DNA of 64,000 nt from Mimachlamys varia (GCA_947623455.1 OX392529.1:53587186-53651185); one strand, 5' to 3'; shown: positions 1 to 13,012, numbered from the stretch's first letter. Notes: generated by a model not told the origin, from the sequence alone. A program made the numbers and translations.

Positions 1-640
1 AATTGAAAAAAAAAATCAAACTTCTCTACTGCTGAGGCATAATGAATGTATAGCAGTAGTGTATATGGAAAATGAAATATCTGCCTCAAAAGTCTAGTTA
101 TTTTAAATTGTGGCTGAATGAATTGCCACCATATATTTGTTTGAAATATTAATTATAATTATCAACCAGTTAATATTTTTGTATAAATGAAGCAGATATC
201 CATGCAATAATGTTCTACTAATACAGCAATTATATTGTGGTTGAATGGATTGTTTTATTTGTTTTAGATGCTAATCAATATCAACCAGTTCATATTTTGT
301 ATAAATGAAGCAGGTATCCATGCAATAAGGCTCTACTTATGTATACAGAAATTATATATTCCACTTTATATAACGACATATAAACATGGCTGTCAATAGG
401 GCTTAAAACACAAACAAACATGCACATGTAACAGGTCTTGTGAGAAATGTGTAACCGTATTTGACCTGATGAGTGCACATGTCCCTAAGAGTGCTACCTT
501 CATGTACATGTATACTTTACCCAACCTTTTTATATGCCTGTTAACAAAGGGTTGTATAATTATGGTATTCTCTGCACTGTCTTAAAACTAATTTTAAATT
601 TCCTTGTTAGGACTCACTTACTTTATTTATTGATTATTTT

Positions 641-925
641 AAAGGCCCAATATTCGTAACTTTCGGCAAAACTTGAAGCAAAAATCAAGCCTAATAACTT
701 TTTATTGTTATAGATTTAGTTAAGATTAACTGATATTAGCAATACCCAAGATGAATTCTTATGTGATTACCGGTTACGGCGGTACAGTAACAGTTGAAAC
801 TTGATATTTGTAAACACATGTCCATTTTGAACTGCCTTCTAACTTCGGCTTGTTGTTGATCAATTAGGCCCCACCTGAATTATTTTCAATTCTTTGTTTT
901 TTTCTGTCAATAGTTTCTTGTGAGC
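641..925 (+). mobile_element. TTAA-type MITE copy, 3'-truncated
   Basis: It begins TTTTAAAGGCCCAATATTCG and follows the family to GTCAATAGTTTCTTGTGAGC, where similarity stops. The last 100 or so bases, including the distal inverted end, are missing. A hairpin element (939-1090) begins 14 bases later. Confidence 0.75.
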
Positions 926-938
926 TCAGGATAATAAA

Positions 939-1090
939 GGATAAACTTTCTATTTTGTTTAGGTTATCGGGGGATAACTACAATGGAACATGGGTAAAAG
1001 TTTTACATAACCGGTTCGCCGGTTATTGAATTTAATCATGCTCCATTGTAGTTATCCCCGATTAATCTAAACAAAATAGAAAGTTTATCC
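939..1090. repeat. Long hairpin element, arms about 55 bp
   Basis: GGATAAACTTTCTATTTTGT and ATAACTACAATGGA on the left return inverted as TCCATTGTAGTTAT and ACAAAATAGAAAGTTTATCC on the right. The central part is AACCGGTTCGCCGGTT. Confidence 0.85.
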
Positions 1091-1179
1091 TTATATTAAC
1101 AGTATCTTTCTTGTGAAATGTTCCAAACTATTTTGTTAGTCCCATTTTCGGACACAGATTTCATTTCAAAACTAATAAA

Positions 1180-1330
1180 CATGAGAATGGTTCAATAAAT
1201 GTAACAGCATGACATTTGCATCAATCGTTGTAAGCTCCACCCACGTTTATTGTTGGTGACATCGTCACACAGTCGTATTTCAAAGTGGAGGATTTGCATA
1301 GCTCCGCCCATATGAATTGTTGTTGACATC
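1180..1330. repeat. Dispersed repeat shared with 59675-59815
   Basis: GAGAATGGTTCAATAAATGT, AACAG, TATTGTTGGTGACATCG and TTTGCATAGCTCCGCCCA match the copy near the end of the window. Confidence 0.7.
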
Positions 1331-2349
1331 ATAGAAACTTGGCACTTGTTTGAGTACAGTTATGAGGTGATAATGATAGTCTGTGAAACAATGGTTATTG
1401 AGTGAATGTCAGAGTGTAGACTGTAAATATAAAGGATTATTTCCTGTTAGTGTTACACTGATGTTACCAAGACTACAATAAATAGTTAAATTATTCTCCA
1501 ATATATCTTGCCCTCTAAGTCTCTTACCTAATACCCCACCATATACTTTGCAAACCAAATATTTTTGATATAGTTTCTATATGTGGATTACTTTATATAC
1601 ATATATATATTTTTATTTGATTTTTAAAAATTTGTACAATTGATCTCGTCTCTTCAAATTGTATTTTTCCCCATGTTGATTGGTCATGTTAATAGAATTT
1701 TGTACATTTATATTGAAATCTGCAACCCTGTTATTAAATAACACATCTACGTATGTATTTACCAGGTACAGTAATAAAACTGTGAGAAAAAGATTAAATG
1801 TTTTGATTATTTTTAGAATAATTTAATTTTACCTCTAGGCCTTTCCTGAAAGTGTTGTTATTCCGCTTAATAGGGTTATGCTTGGTGGATACAAGATGGA
1901 CTTCTGGGAAGTGTTTTTGTTATGATTTGGCGCCATGTGACAATCGGATGACATAATTCTCATTATGACGTCATGATTACATGGCACGAATTTGTTAAGA
2001 AAACCCCTCTCAGTGTAGCCATGATATGTTAAACAAGGGAGATAACAACACTTTTGAGATAGGCCTATTCTGCAACTTTTATGGTTTATATCATATTCAT
2101 GTAATGACGTCATATAAGTTTGACCAGAGAATACATCTCTGGTTTTGGTGTGATATTTGATGTTAAAACTTCTGATTGGCTTAAATGTTTTGTGGATGAA
2201 ATTACTGCACAATGTTGAAACCGTTTCATTTTTGTCACAATACAAAATCAAATAGAACTTTAAGCCAATGGCTAACTAATATCACCCTTCCCATGCCCCC
2301 CCCCCCCCCCATCCCCACCCACTCCCCGTCCTTTGCAATTAATACTTGT

Positions 2350-3012
2350 ATAATGTATAGTGACCTGGTTACCATGACAACCAAAATTTCTGTATAAAAT
2401 AAGCTGCGTGCATATGTTGAAATGGTCCCTAGCGTTCCTGTGTAGCTTCATTGAAATTGGTTCACTGGTTTAGGAGGAGTTGTCTGGGCAAAAAAGTTTC
2501 CAACAAAAACCTGTTTATATTGACCTAGACACCATGGTAACCTAATTTTCTGTTAAAAAGAATCTGCATGTGTGCTCATAGTCCCTAACATTCGTGTGTA
2601 GTTCTATTGAAATCGGTTCACATAGGTTAAAGAAGAGTTGTTCTGATAAAGCTTTGGACGATAAGTTAGGTATTGTGAAATGGTAACCATGGCAACCAAA
2701 ATTTCTGCAGAAAAATACCCTGCTTACACACTTATACATGGTCCGTGACACTCTTGTGTAGTTTCACTATTGTCGGTTCAAAGGTTTATGAGGAGTTTTC
2801 TGGACAACATATCCCCCAAAATGTATAGTGATCTGGTTACCATAGTAACCAAAATTTGATCAGATAAAAACCTGCATGCACATCTACAAATTGGTCCCTC
2901 ACAATCTTGTGTAGTTTTATTGAAATCGGTCCTTAGGTTTCCGAGGAGTTGTTTGGACGACATAATTTTTCCACATACGGACGGACAGACTGATTCCAGC
3001 ATACCCCTAAAT
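2350..3012. repeat. Four diverged tandem units of about 155 bp
   Basis: Units start near 2356, 2518, 2670 and 2823. Each contains a GGTTACCATGACAACCAAAA-type block, TGTGTAGTTT, TTGAAATCGGTTCA and GAGGAGTTGT. The last ends in ACGGACGGACAGACTGATTC and a G-rich run. Short ORFs here follow the repeats and are not genes. Confidence 0.8.
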
Positions 3013-3214
3013 TCGTTGTGGGGGAGGAGGGGGGGGGGGTGGTATAATGATTATAAATTACAAATGTGTTATCTATCTATAGAAATGAAATTATCAGGAA
3101 TATCCACATTTTTTCTGTGTACGTATAACCCACAATTAAAACAATGTGTCGATCCTTAATATGAAAATATTTGTGTTCAGTTGGAGTTTCTCATTCAAAG
3201 AACAAGATTCCTAA

Positions 3215-3309
3215 CATTGTCGGAAACCCACTTCTCTGTTTTTTGCGTACTGGCTGCTTGCATATCGTATGCAAGCTTCAGAGAAGTGTACCGTGGGTTT
3301 CCGACGATG
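3215..3309. repeat. Hairpin element, CATCGTC(G/A)GAAACCCAC family, copy 1
   Basis: CATTGTCGGAAACCCAC and CTTCTCTG on the left; inverted GAGAAGTGTACCGTGGG and TTTCCGACGATG on the right. The inner arm GCTTGCATATCGTATGCAAGC is a second palindrome. Confidence 0.75.
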
Positions 3310-3717
3310 TATTCCTAGAAGTGGGTGTCTTGAGTTAATATTTAACACCATCATAAGTTCACATCAAGTTCTACGCCTGGTTTCCCAACCTAGAGAAATT
3401 AAAAGATAAACGGTCACCATTCCAGATTTTGAAAAAAGTCAAACGTTCCACCAGGAACGTATATATAGGTCCCTGCATCTACATACACAGCAATGATAGA
3501 ATAAAGTGATCTTAAAATTTGGACCTAAACTAAATGTTCTGATCTAAGAACTCGCTGTTCAAATCTAAGAACTCGCTGTTCAGATCTAAAAACTCGCCTA
3601 TAGATGTGTTTCATACGATATCTTTAAAACGGCTTGCCATACAGACACACGTACTCACAGGAGAGACATATCACATAACATTTTTGTTTAAATCGCATAT
3701 CCTTTAAAGGCCCAACA

Positions 3718-4107
3718 TACTGTACGAAACTTCAGGAAATTTTTCGGGATTCTGGAAAATCATGAAAAAAAAATCCAGTTGATAAACATGCAAAAATAAG
3801 CTTAAAACGAAGTAAACCTGAGCGGTAACTAACAGGAAACTCTTGACAGAAAAATCCAAAGAATTGAAAATAATTCAGGTGGGACCAACTTCAACAACAA
3901 GCCGAAGGCAGAAGACAGTTCAAAATGGACGTACCGTGTTTCAACTGCTGCTGTACCGCGGTAACCGCGTAAGTATTCATCTTGAATATTGCTGATATTA
4001 GCAGAAACGTAAAAAGACGTCTCTGATATCAGTTAATCTTAAGTAAATCTAGAGATATGATTAGATATTAGGCTTGATTTTCGCCGAAAGTGACGTATAT
4101 TGGGCAT
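3718..4107 (-). mobile_element. TTAA-type MITE copy, complete
   Basis: It runs from TTTAAAGGCCCAACATAC to GACGTATATTGGGCATTTAA, with TTAA on both sides. There is a small internal duplication around the ATATTAGCAG/ATATCAGTTAATC segment relative to other copies. Confidence 0.8.
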
Positions 4108-5919
4108 TTAATAAAAATCATATACGGCTCCTATTAACATTTATCTGTCACCTATCTGTGTTACATTTAAACATTATTCTCAAAATATGTGTCGTCTCAC
4201 GTAGCATACATTTGGCATTTTCCTATATACAGGTAAGGTGTTGGGTGTATGCTAAGTGAGATTTTGTGTCAGGTAGAGAACAATAGGATTTAATTACAGG
4301 TAAACTATAGTCTGTATCATATAGTAACTATCTTACCTAACATACTTAATGTTACCCCGAATCCTATAGTATATATTGTGAATTGGGTTGTTTCCCATCT
4401 AAATATTATAGGGAAAAAAACTCAAGAAATTGAGAGTATTTAGAGTAGAAAATGTAGAAGAATTGTGTTCCCCGAGTAATTATACTTATAAGAAGCTATT
4501 GAATTAAGAAATTGATAACTAAAGCAATTGTATAAGATTTACATTTTTTTTTCTGTTTTGTAGTGTTGTATCATAATTTTGTTGAGAGATTGGCCATGAG
4601 ACCAAAAGTATATAGTACATGTATATGATTTAAATTGAAACACAGATATAAACATGCCCAGTATACATACATCTCAACAATGATCTGAACTGTTTATTTA
4701 TTTTTATTGATGAAATTTGATATATATATTGAATTTTGATTTTCATCTTATACATTCATATATTGTACACTAAATACTATTTAAATATCATAACCCTATT
4801 CACATATGATTTTAAATAAAACGTGCTCTTCATTCTTGTGAACATCTAGTTATTCATATTCCCCTATAATAAAGTATGACACTTTCATAACCTATACTTT
4901 AATTTGATTACGATCCACCTACTGTTCCAGAATTATGGCCAAATTTTTATTAGAAAATTTCAGTAAAACACTGTACATTGTAGAACCAACATTGGATAGC
5001 CTTGCCTGCCACCTATAGAGATTTTTGTTTAAATCACAAAAAATAACTTTTCATTGGTTCTTATGGACATTCATGTCATATTGACACATCTAGTTTTAAA
5101 TTAATTATGCATCTGATCTTCCTAGTATTCTTTTTTCTTTATTGCCCACTTCACATTTGTATGTAGCTCATCATAAAAATATTGTATTTATTTTTCACAT
5201 TGAACACATTTCCGTTCAGTTAATAAGTTTGATTAGAAAACTATTCATTTAAATATAACTCTCTAAATATCTACTTTACGGTTCAAAGCGTATTATCTTT
5301 TGGAAGCGCATCATTAGACATTTTAAATCTTTGTATCTATATGTTCATGATTCTGAAATACTAAAATATATTTTCATAAAGGATGTCATTTAGTTAATAA
5401 AGAAAATACAATATTTATATTATTACCTAAGTGTACAATGCAAAGAAACTTTCGCAAAGTATACTTTAATAACATATTTTTCAACTTTTATTACAAAGAT
5501 ATTAGTATTTACATTTTAATTAACAAGACATAAAGTTGTTCTTTAATAATATACATTTATACCTTACAACATCACCTACACCACTATGAAACAGACTATA
5601 GCCAAATTGTCAATAGGTGTGAAAACAGAAATGTATGCTAGGTGAGACACGGTATTTTTCAAATGTATGCTAGGTGAGACTAAACCGTTTATATAATACA
5701 TGTATACTTAAACAGTGTATTATCATAAAGCGTAAGTTGATACTGAGGTAGTAAACCATTACATGGTTGTACAGCCTAAATCACAATAGGTGAGTATAGG
5801 TACAGTAAACATGATACAGGTAGGAAACGCAGGTGTGTGAACGCCGTCAACAGTTGCCAGGTAGGGGAGGTAAGTCAACTACAGAAGAGAAAATGATATT
5901 TCGTTGTCAGCTCACAGGG

Positions 5920-6177
5920 TCCAAAGCACAGGGACCTGAGAATCTGTTACAACTAGGCATAGTATTGGATCTAAACTAGGGTGTTGAGATGAATTGTACA
6001 CTTTTGAGGGGTTATATAAAAATGACCCCTCACTGGTCATCAAAAAGGTTAAAGCCTTTATTGACCATAGAGGGGGCATTTTCGAAAATGATCAAAACCC
6101 TAAAAAGTATAACATTACTCTCAACAACCTAGTTTGTGTACAAAACTAGCTGTAACTGTGGCCCAAAGGTCCAAAGT
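5920..6177. mobile_element. MITE-like element, CCTGAGAAT...CTAACTAG family, copy 1
   Basis: The inverted ends GGGACCTGAGAATCTGTTAC and ACTAGCTGTAACTGTGG enclose ACACTTTTGAGGGGTT and GACCATAGAGGGGGCATTTT. Related sequence occurs at 8122-8167, 12725-12857 and 63770-64000. Confidence 0.65.
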
Positions 6178-6179
6178 GA

Positions 6180-6840
6180 GCTTATACCATATCGTGCAGT
6201 CCGGCGTCCGTCTACCGTCCGTCAACAATTGACTTCTTCTCAACTGCAGTTTGGAATTTAATCATATTTGGTGGTAAGCGTCCCTATGTTGCTGGAACTC
6301 AAATGTATACATATGATGGAGCTGATCCCCCCCCCCCCCCCCCCCCCCAGGGGCCTGAGGGACGGAGCCGAAATGGGTCCATTTGACAATATTCATATTA
6401 ACGACTTCTTTGAGCAACGAATCTAAGCAATGTACCACATTTATATTTCAGTGGTATCATCTCTAGGTGGTTAGGATTCAGATTTATATAATGATGGGGA
6501 TGACCCCCCACCCACCCACCCAGGGGTCCGAGAGCGGGGCCGACATGCGTCCATTTGGCAATATTCATTTTTTTTTTTACTTCTTCTCTAGATCTAAACA
6601 CACAACATTCATAATTCATAATGGTAGCATCCAAAGCTGGCTGGGATTCATACAAATGATGGGCTGACCCCCACGGGCCTGAGGGGTGGGACCAAAAGGG
6701 GTACATTTTTGTTAAGACAAGATTCATATTAACGACTTCTTCTCTGGATCTAAGCAATGTACACATATACAACATTTATATTTCAGTGGTAACATCTCTA
6801 GGTGGCTGGGATTCAAACTGATACAAATGATGGTACTGAC
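6180..6840. repeat. Diverged tandem units of about 140-190 bp
   Basis: Three to four units each contain GACTTCTTCTC or GACTTCTTTGA, a CAATGTACCACATTTATATT-type block, ATCTCTAGGTGG, GATGGG.CTGACCCCC, GGGGCCTGAGGG and GGTCCATTTG.CAATATTCAT. A C-run lies at 6327-6348. The ORFs on either strand reflect the repeat. Confidence 0.8.
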
Positions 6841-7086
6841 ACTATAACTCAAAACTCAAAAGCAAACAATTATTGCTTGATATTCCATTTTTTCAATGAA
6901 TTTTCCTGACTTTTTCATGGGTCAATGAAGTTTTGTTACTTATAGAGAACTGCTTCCTGCTTCATCTCATAATATCATCATTGTTTTCCTATGTTATGAC
7001 CAAGGAATTAATGATTTATAAATCCGTCTGTAACCAAAATCGAAATTCATTGAAAAAATAAAGTTGTAAATACCAAGAATACAATG

Positions 7087-7172
7087 TGATTAAAATACAG
7101 ATCGTCACTATTACCATCGTGTGTAGGATCCTACACACGATAGAAAAAGTGAGGATCTGTATTTCAATCAGA
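7087..7172. repeat. Palindromic element centred on GGATCC
   Basis: TGATTAAAATACAGATC and ATCGTGTGTAG on the left pair with CTACACACGAT and GATCTGTATTTCAATCA on the right, with a few mismatches. Confidence 0.75.
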
Positions 7173-7224
7173 TTGCCAAGAATGCTACCTGCAATATACG
7201 CTCGGCTAGACAGATCTTCTCTTT

Positions 7225-7290
7225 AGTTCGATCGGTTGAGCGCAAGACCAGTAGCCAGAGGTCCCGGTTTCGACTCCTGGTGGAGGCATT
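7225..7290 (+). mobile_element. Short tRNA-derived SINE head
   Basis: TTCGATCGGTTGAGCGCAAG and GGTCCCGGTTTCGACTCCTG resemble A- and B-box regions of a tRNA promoter. I cannot fold it into a functional tRNA, and there is no clear anticodon arm. It is probably a SINE remnant. Confidence 0.5.
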
Positions 7291-8121
7291 TAGAATAAAT
7301 CATGTAATGACTTCTATAACAAAAGAATTGGCACGTCACTCTATATCACGGACTTAAATAGCTACCTAATATAATTCCGTGCTCTTTATATTAAAAAATA
7401 AATATTTCCAAAGAATTGATAAAAAAAACCTCTCATACATTTTAATTTCTTTCGACATTCGATACAAAATGAACATTTATAAGGATATAACTGGTTGCAA
7501 CTGTGGTTCAGCGTAATAACGGGAAGAAATATGCGCTTCGAACTTACAAAGCTCTTAAATATGTGGAAAATCAAGAAGGGGTCAGCGTATTTGACTCACG
7601 AAATTTAGATATGGGTAGCTCCATTACGCCTCGAGACTGGAAGGTACGAGAACCTACCCGTAACTTGGGAAGAACATGTATGGACAACACAATAACTAGC
7701 TGTCCTGTCCAGTATGTTAACTAATAAATGTATACTTGCCAACCCTCCCTATTTAGGAGGGAGACTCCCGATTTTGGAACCCTAAAATGTTGCATTTTCA
7801 AGTTTGGAATTTGCTTAACTGTTCCTATTTTAAAAGATCAGATGATTTCATCTGAAAGAAAAGCTGAAAAGAAGTCATTTAAAAGTGTTATTTTTTCCTC
7901 TGAATGTACATGTATACATATTATTTATGTTTTCAATTTTGAGCACGCGTAATCTCCCCCATGGGAATTTCGAAAAGTTGGCAAGTATAATAATGATATA
8001 TGGGAAATTTTACATACCAGAGCAAAAGATATTGATAATATAATTATATATATATATTTTTTATTTATATTTATTTTCTGAAAATTTTACATGAAATACA
8101 TAAAAGACATAAAACAGCTGT

Positions 8122-8167
8122 CACACTATAGCTCAAAAACACTGGGACCTGAGAATTTGTTACTGCT
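8122..8167. repeat. Short fragment of the 5920 element family
   Basis: AGCTCAAAAACACTGGGACC and TGAGAATTTGTTACTGCTA match the left end at 5920 and nothing further. Confidence 0.5.
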
Positions 8168-8259
8168 AACCAGCTTCATCGTCATTATCATTGTAATAAT
8201 AGTCAAAGTCTGTCAATGCTATGACTTCATTATTTTCATATATTTAATCGTATATTTTA

Positions 8260-8440
8260 TCATATCGTAATCATCATCATGATAATAATCATGATCGTCT
8301 CATCATCATCATCATCATCATCATTGTAATAATAGGCAAAGTTTGACAATGCTATGACTTCATTATTTTCATATTAAATTGTATATTTCATCATATCGTA
8401 ATCTTCATCATGATAATAATCATGATCGTCTCATCATCAT

Positions 8441-8474
<34 letters not shown>

Positions 8475-8485
8475 GTCATTATCAT
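8260..8485. repeat. Two (ATC)n microsatellites within a duplicated block
   Basis: ATCATCATC runs at about 8299-8323 and 8432-8476. The segment GACAATGCTATGACTTCATT to ATGATCGTCTCATC is duplicated around them (8210-8300 and 8345-8435). The isoleucine-rich short ORF here is an artefact of the repeat. Confidence 0.85.
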
Positions 8486-9129
8486 AATGATAAGTGCAAA
8501 ATATAAAAGCAGAAACGTATATGTCTCTGGTCAAAGCTCTAGCAGGTACAGTTATATGAAATAATATCTAATATGAAATATAGGCGTATCGCTGTTATGT
8601 AATGTAACATTATGTAACTCATTAGCTTTAATTCTTTCTTAAAGTCTTTTAAAGTAAGATTCTTTTAAAATGAAGCGCATTAAATTTACATGTATTTTAA
8701 CTATTTCGTAATCTCTCGTAAGAGTGACTTTCGTCATGTGCAAGTTTTATGTATACTATATTGTAATGTAATTACAGTGAGTATATATATATATAGACTC
8801 TGTATCTGTATCCGGATTCGTGTTAGTTGGCAGGTCTGGGTTGCCCGTGGGCCAAGACAGCATGATACTTACAGGTAACACCTCTGGGTAGAGTCGTACA
8901 AAGCCATAGTCTCTGCTCTGGGTTGTTTACTGTGCATATCTAAATTAGATTACCTGTTATTTCTCAGGTAAGTATCGTAAATGCTCTTTAGCTATTTTAA
9001 TACCTGAAAGTAAAAAGGTTACCTTTCAATTAACAGGTAGGATATAATAGGGACGTATATATGTCCCTGGATATAATAAGGTGTGTTGTTTACTGTACAT
9101 GTCTGTCCGGTCCCGTCTGTCCAATATAC

Positions 9130-9215
9130 AGTTATAGCACGGACTTAGATTATATATCTAAGCACGGATAATCTAAGTAAATAATCTAAGTCCGTGATCT
9201 AAGTCCGTGGTTATA
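9130..9215. repeat. Compound inverted repeat of CACGGACTTAGAT
   Basis: CACGGACTTAGAT and its complement ATCTAAGTCCGTG recur several times over 85 bases. Another ATCTTAGTCCGTGAT lies at 9677. Confidence 0.75.
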
Positions 9216-9693
9216 GGTTTGAAAGTTGATACAGACCTGGGATGTTTTTGTTTGTTTGTTTTTTAATTTTTGTTTACTTGGTTATTTAACCCATACAAAT
9301 GCATATTTGGTTGGTGATACCGCGGAATTAACTAAGAAACTATTGAGTCTGTGGTATTACGAATGTAAAAAAATATGATATTGAATAAGTAGTGCAGGGA
9401 CACATCCCTGAGTTGTGCCGCTTGGGAGCAATGGAGCAGAGCTCTAAGGAGTCGATCGTGTAGATTGCAGAGTTACTTCCCTTGTGTTATTGCGACTGGA
9501 TTTTTTCATGTATAGGAAATGACCAAGTTTCATTTTATAAATAATAAAGCAAAAACAACGCCATTACATAGCTGTCTTGTGAGATAACTTAAAAGAATAG
9601 TAAACTCTTGTTGCCTGACCCCTGTATATGTTATACATTTGTATCGTATATAATTAAAGCGCGGACTTATATTAGATCTTAGTCCGTGATTAA

Positions 9694-10082
9694 AGGCCCA
9701 ATATATACTAACTTCAGGAAATTTTTCGGGATTCGGAAAATTCGGAAAATAAATCCAGTTAATAACCACGCAAAAATAAGCCTAAAACGAAGTACTGTGA
9801 CATGAGCGGTAACTAACAAGAAACTATTGACAGAAAATTCCAAAGAATTGAAAATAATTCAGGTGTGGCTTACTTCAACAACAAACCGAAGTTAGAAGAC
9901 AGTTCAAAATGGACGCGTGTTTACAAATACCGAGTTTCAACTGCTACTGTACCGGTAACTGCGTTAGAATTCATCTTGAATATTGGTGATATCAGTTAAT
10001 CTTAACAAAATCCATAAATATAGTAAGTTATTAGGCTTGATTTTCGCTTCAGGTTTTGTCGAGCGTCACGTATACTGGGCCT
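9694..10082 (-). mobile_element. TTAA-type MITE copy, complete
   Basis: Bounded by TTAA at 9690-9693 and 10083-10086. All family landmarks are present. It lies 520 bp before a second copy in the same orientation. Confidence 0.8.
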
Positions 10083-10442
10083 TTAATCAAATTGATTATA
10101 AAATATATTGAAACCAAATATATGCCTGTGTTGCTTTCGAATTTGTTTGGTTTTTATTTATGCAAAGATCTCTTATATAGCTACTTGAAATCCAAACTTG
10201 TTCCATTCTAGGTTTCTGTACATAGAAGGTACACGCATTCTATAATCGTCAATCTATTGACGGTTTGTAATTATCTTGAAGGAGAACGGAGAAACCATTG
10301 GGAAAATATATGAGTTCGAATTTCCGGAATGTATCATACACCGAAACACTTATAATATAAGAGTGTCGTGTGTATATATTTTTACATCAAAAACAGAATA
10401 ATCATGAAAATTGAAATCTAAAGCATCATTTTGTTTGGTTTG

Positions 10443-10602
10443 TGGATAAGGGGTCGCGGTGGCCTAGTGGTTAAGATGTTCCGACATTCTACCACTAGCC
10501 CCCCACCTCTGGGAGCTAATCCCACGTGGGGCAGTTGCCAGGTACTGACCGTAGGTGGTGGTTTTTCTTCGGTTACTCCGGCTTTCCTCCACCTTCAAAA
10601 CC
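10443..10602 (+). mobile_element. tRNA-derived SINE fragment
   Basis: The head GTGGCCTAGTGGTTAAGATG is tRNA-like. The core contains GGTTTTTCTTCGGTTACTCC and GGCTTTCCTCCACC, a form of the Deu/V-type core also seen at 31721. The 3' part is cut off by a MITE. Confidence 0.65.
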
Positions 10603-10971
10603 TGGGAATTTTTCGGGATTCGGAAAAAATACTGAAAACAAATCCAGTTGATAACCATGCAAAAATAAGCCTAAAACGAAGTAAGAGTGGGCGGTAACTA
10701 ACAAGAAACTCTTGACAGAAAAATCCAAAGACTTGGAAATAACTCAGGTGGGGCCCACTTAAACAACAAACCGAAGTTAGAAGACAGTTCAAAATGGACG
10801 CGTGTTTACAAATACCGTGTTTCAACTGCTGCTGTACCGGTAACCGCGTAAGAATTCTTCTTGAGTATTGATGATAGCAGTTAATCTTAACTAAATCTAT
10901 AAATACAATAATTTAATAGGCTTGATTTTCGCTTCAAGTTTTGCCGAAAGTTATGTATATTGGGCCTTTAA
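10603..10971 (-). mobile_element. TTAA-type MITE copy, 5' end replaced by SINE
   Basis: The first 25 or so bases of the family are missing; GGGAATTTTTCGGGATTCGG follows directly on SINE core sequence (TCCTCCACCTTCAAAACCT). The other end is intact (TATATTGGGCCTTTAAA). Confidence 0.75.
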
Positions 10972-11734
10972 ATGACCCTGTCTGTCAATAGGACAGACAA
11001 ATAAACCAACTATTTTGGTTCGCGGAAGGTGTGTGTATTACAATATAGGTGATTTAGTTTGACCCTATTTTTTTTTAAGGTTTTATACATGTTTAGCTAG
11101 AATTTGCAACAAACTTAATCACATTATAACTGCAACCACTTCAATGTTCCCTTTGATCCTTAATTACTTCTGCATTTTTATAACAATATGGGTAGTATAT
11201 GTTGATTGGTTTTGCAATTGTGGTTTGAATTCAAATTTCATTTTTGTTTGTTAGTTAATTAATTTCAAGGGAATTGGGGTCTTGTGGGTTATAATTACAA
11301 TCGTAGTGTTAAATGCAATGTTGTCAAAAGTTATAAATGTATAGCGTATTTATATAATGTTGAAAGTTATAAATGTATAACGTATATTATAAAATGATTA
11401 TCGATTGATTTGATTTCCGAGAAAGAATTCTTGTTTTTAAACAAACTTATAAGGCTACTCATTTTTATCAGGGTCTTCTTCAATCGAGGCTGTATGCTTC
11501 TTTGCAAGGCTTCCCGGTCAGCCGTAATTGTTTCGGTATATATTTTAATAACAAAGAGTAGATGTTACCAAACTGTAGTATAAATGAAAATAATGGATGA
11601 AATATGAACCATACAAAATGATAATGATCAAGAGAAAAACATTCAATCTATCTAAATTAGAGTAGTGAATTTATACTATGTAGTTTGTGATCCTGCAACT
11701 CAAACTTCGAGAGAACTGGAATGTACAAATCCAT

Positions 11735-12055
11735 GGTTACGTACGGTAAACGCTCTCTACACTCCTGGAATATGTGATGGAAAACTAAAAGCACCGTGTA
11801 CGCCAACTTGTTGATAATGAAAGAAAACTAGTCCGACCTTTGATGTATATCAAAATAATCTCTCGGTCACATAACGGTAAAAAACACAGGCTTTGAAGTC
11901 GGTTCCGTCTCCTTTATTATCTTCAAAGGACAGCATGCAGCCTAACGATAAGTCAGGTTATTTTACCTGAGCGTGCCTTCAGTTTTGCCATGACATATTC
12001 CAGGGGTGAAGAGAGCGAAGGTGAGCGCAACCCCTGGATATCGAGGATGTTGAAT
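11735..12055. mobile_element. Inverted-end element, copy 1
   Basis: Ends are GCTCTCTACACTCCTGGAAT with ATGTGATGG, and CCATGACATATTCCAGGGG with GAAGAGAGCG, CTGGATATCGAGGATG. The same family occurs inverted at 56115-56425, where the core GGTCACATAACGGTAAAAA is found as its complement. Confidence 0.7.
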
Positions 12056-12156
12056 TCGTTTACTAGTCTGTGATATAATACCTGTAGAAGGAGGAGTTAA
12101 GTTTCTTTGAATCACTGTTGCGTGAGTTGGTTGTCGGTAAATAATATATAGAAGCT

Positions 12157-12307
12157 ATTCAATGGTTTCCCATTAATATCAAATATATTTCACGAGTATG
12201 GCAGATTTTTTTTTTTATTTTCACGAGAGCGTAGCACGAGTGAAAATATTTTTAAAATCTGCCATACGAGTGAAATATATTTTATACTTATTGGGAAACC
12301 ATTGAAT
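12157..12307. repeat. Hairpin element, TATTTCACGAGT family, copy 1
   Basis: TTCAATGGTTTCCC, AATATATTTCACGAGTATGG and CAGATTTT return inverted as AAAATCTG, CCATACGAGTGAAATATATT and GGGAAACCATTGAA. The central part AGCGTAGCACGAG resembles the copy at 60745. Confidence 0.8.
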
Positions 12308-12724
12308 TTTCTTTTTACTACATTTTTGAATTCCCAAGAGTCTGATTTTATTTTTAAAAAATGCTGTTACAACTGACCGGGACGGAGTGCCTAAGGGTTA
12401 ATAGGATATTAATATGCCACAGGATGAAGTTCTATTTTTTGTTCGAAACAGTAAAAATACAAAAACATATTAATGAAATTAATTAGTTATTCATTAATTT
12501 CCATAATACTATAAAGGTTTTTAATTTCCCTACTCTATATGATTTGATTCTAGAATAACGGAAAAAGTACACAAATAGTGCGCAATGATTTCGGACAGAA
12601 ACTTATATATTATCATCACTAGTGATGATATAATATTTCTTATATTATCACTAGTGATGATATCAACAGTGATGATATAAGTTTTATCAAGTTAATATTT
12701 TCTGATATTTCACTGGTAATATGA

Positions 12725-12857
12725 CCATTGTTGGGGTGGGGGTGGGGCAAATTTACCGAAAATTGATCTAAACCCCCCAAAAATGCAAAATTACTCTAAA
12801 CACTCTCATTTAGGTGCAAAACTAGCTGTAACAAATTCTAAGGTTCCTGTGCATATA
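12725..12857. mobile_element. Half copy of the 5920 element family
   Basis: CAAAATTACTCTAAACACTC, GCAAAACTAGCTGTAACAAA and TTCTAAGGTTCCTGTGC match one half of the family. Confidence 0.55.
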
Positions 12858-12987
12858 ACCGGCTCTGAACTGTGATACTAGATAGGCAAAATAAATTTAA
12901 AAAAAACGAATGCAGATCTATATAATATTACGTATTAGATTTGTTTTTTGTATGCATTTTTTATGTACATATACCGGTATAAAATAT

Positions 12988-13012
12988 GATGATGATGATG
13001 ATGATGATGATA
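12988..13012. repeat. (GAT)n microsatellite
   Basis: A run of GATGATGAT. Confidence 0.9.

Noticed and set aside
1835..2251. 138-codon minus-strand ORF
   Set aside because: No recognisable domain or gene structure; probably fortuitous.
6398..6775. ORFs on both strands at 6.4-6.8 kb
   Set aside because: They follow the diverged tandem repeat units, and similar peptides recur within the ORF.
8379..8564. Isoleucine-rich ORF
   Set aside because: Translation of an (ATC)n microsatellite.
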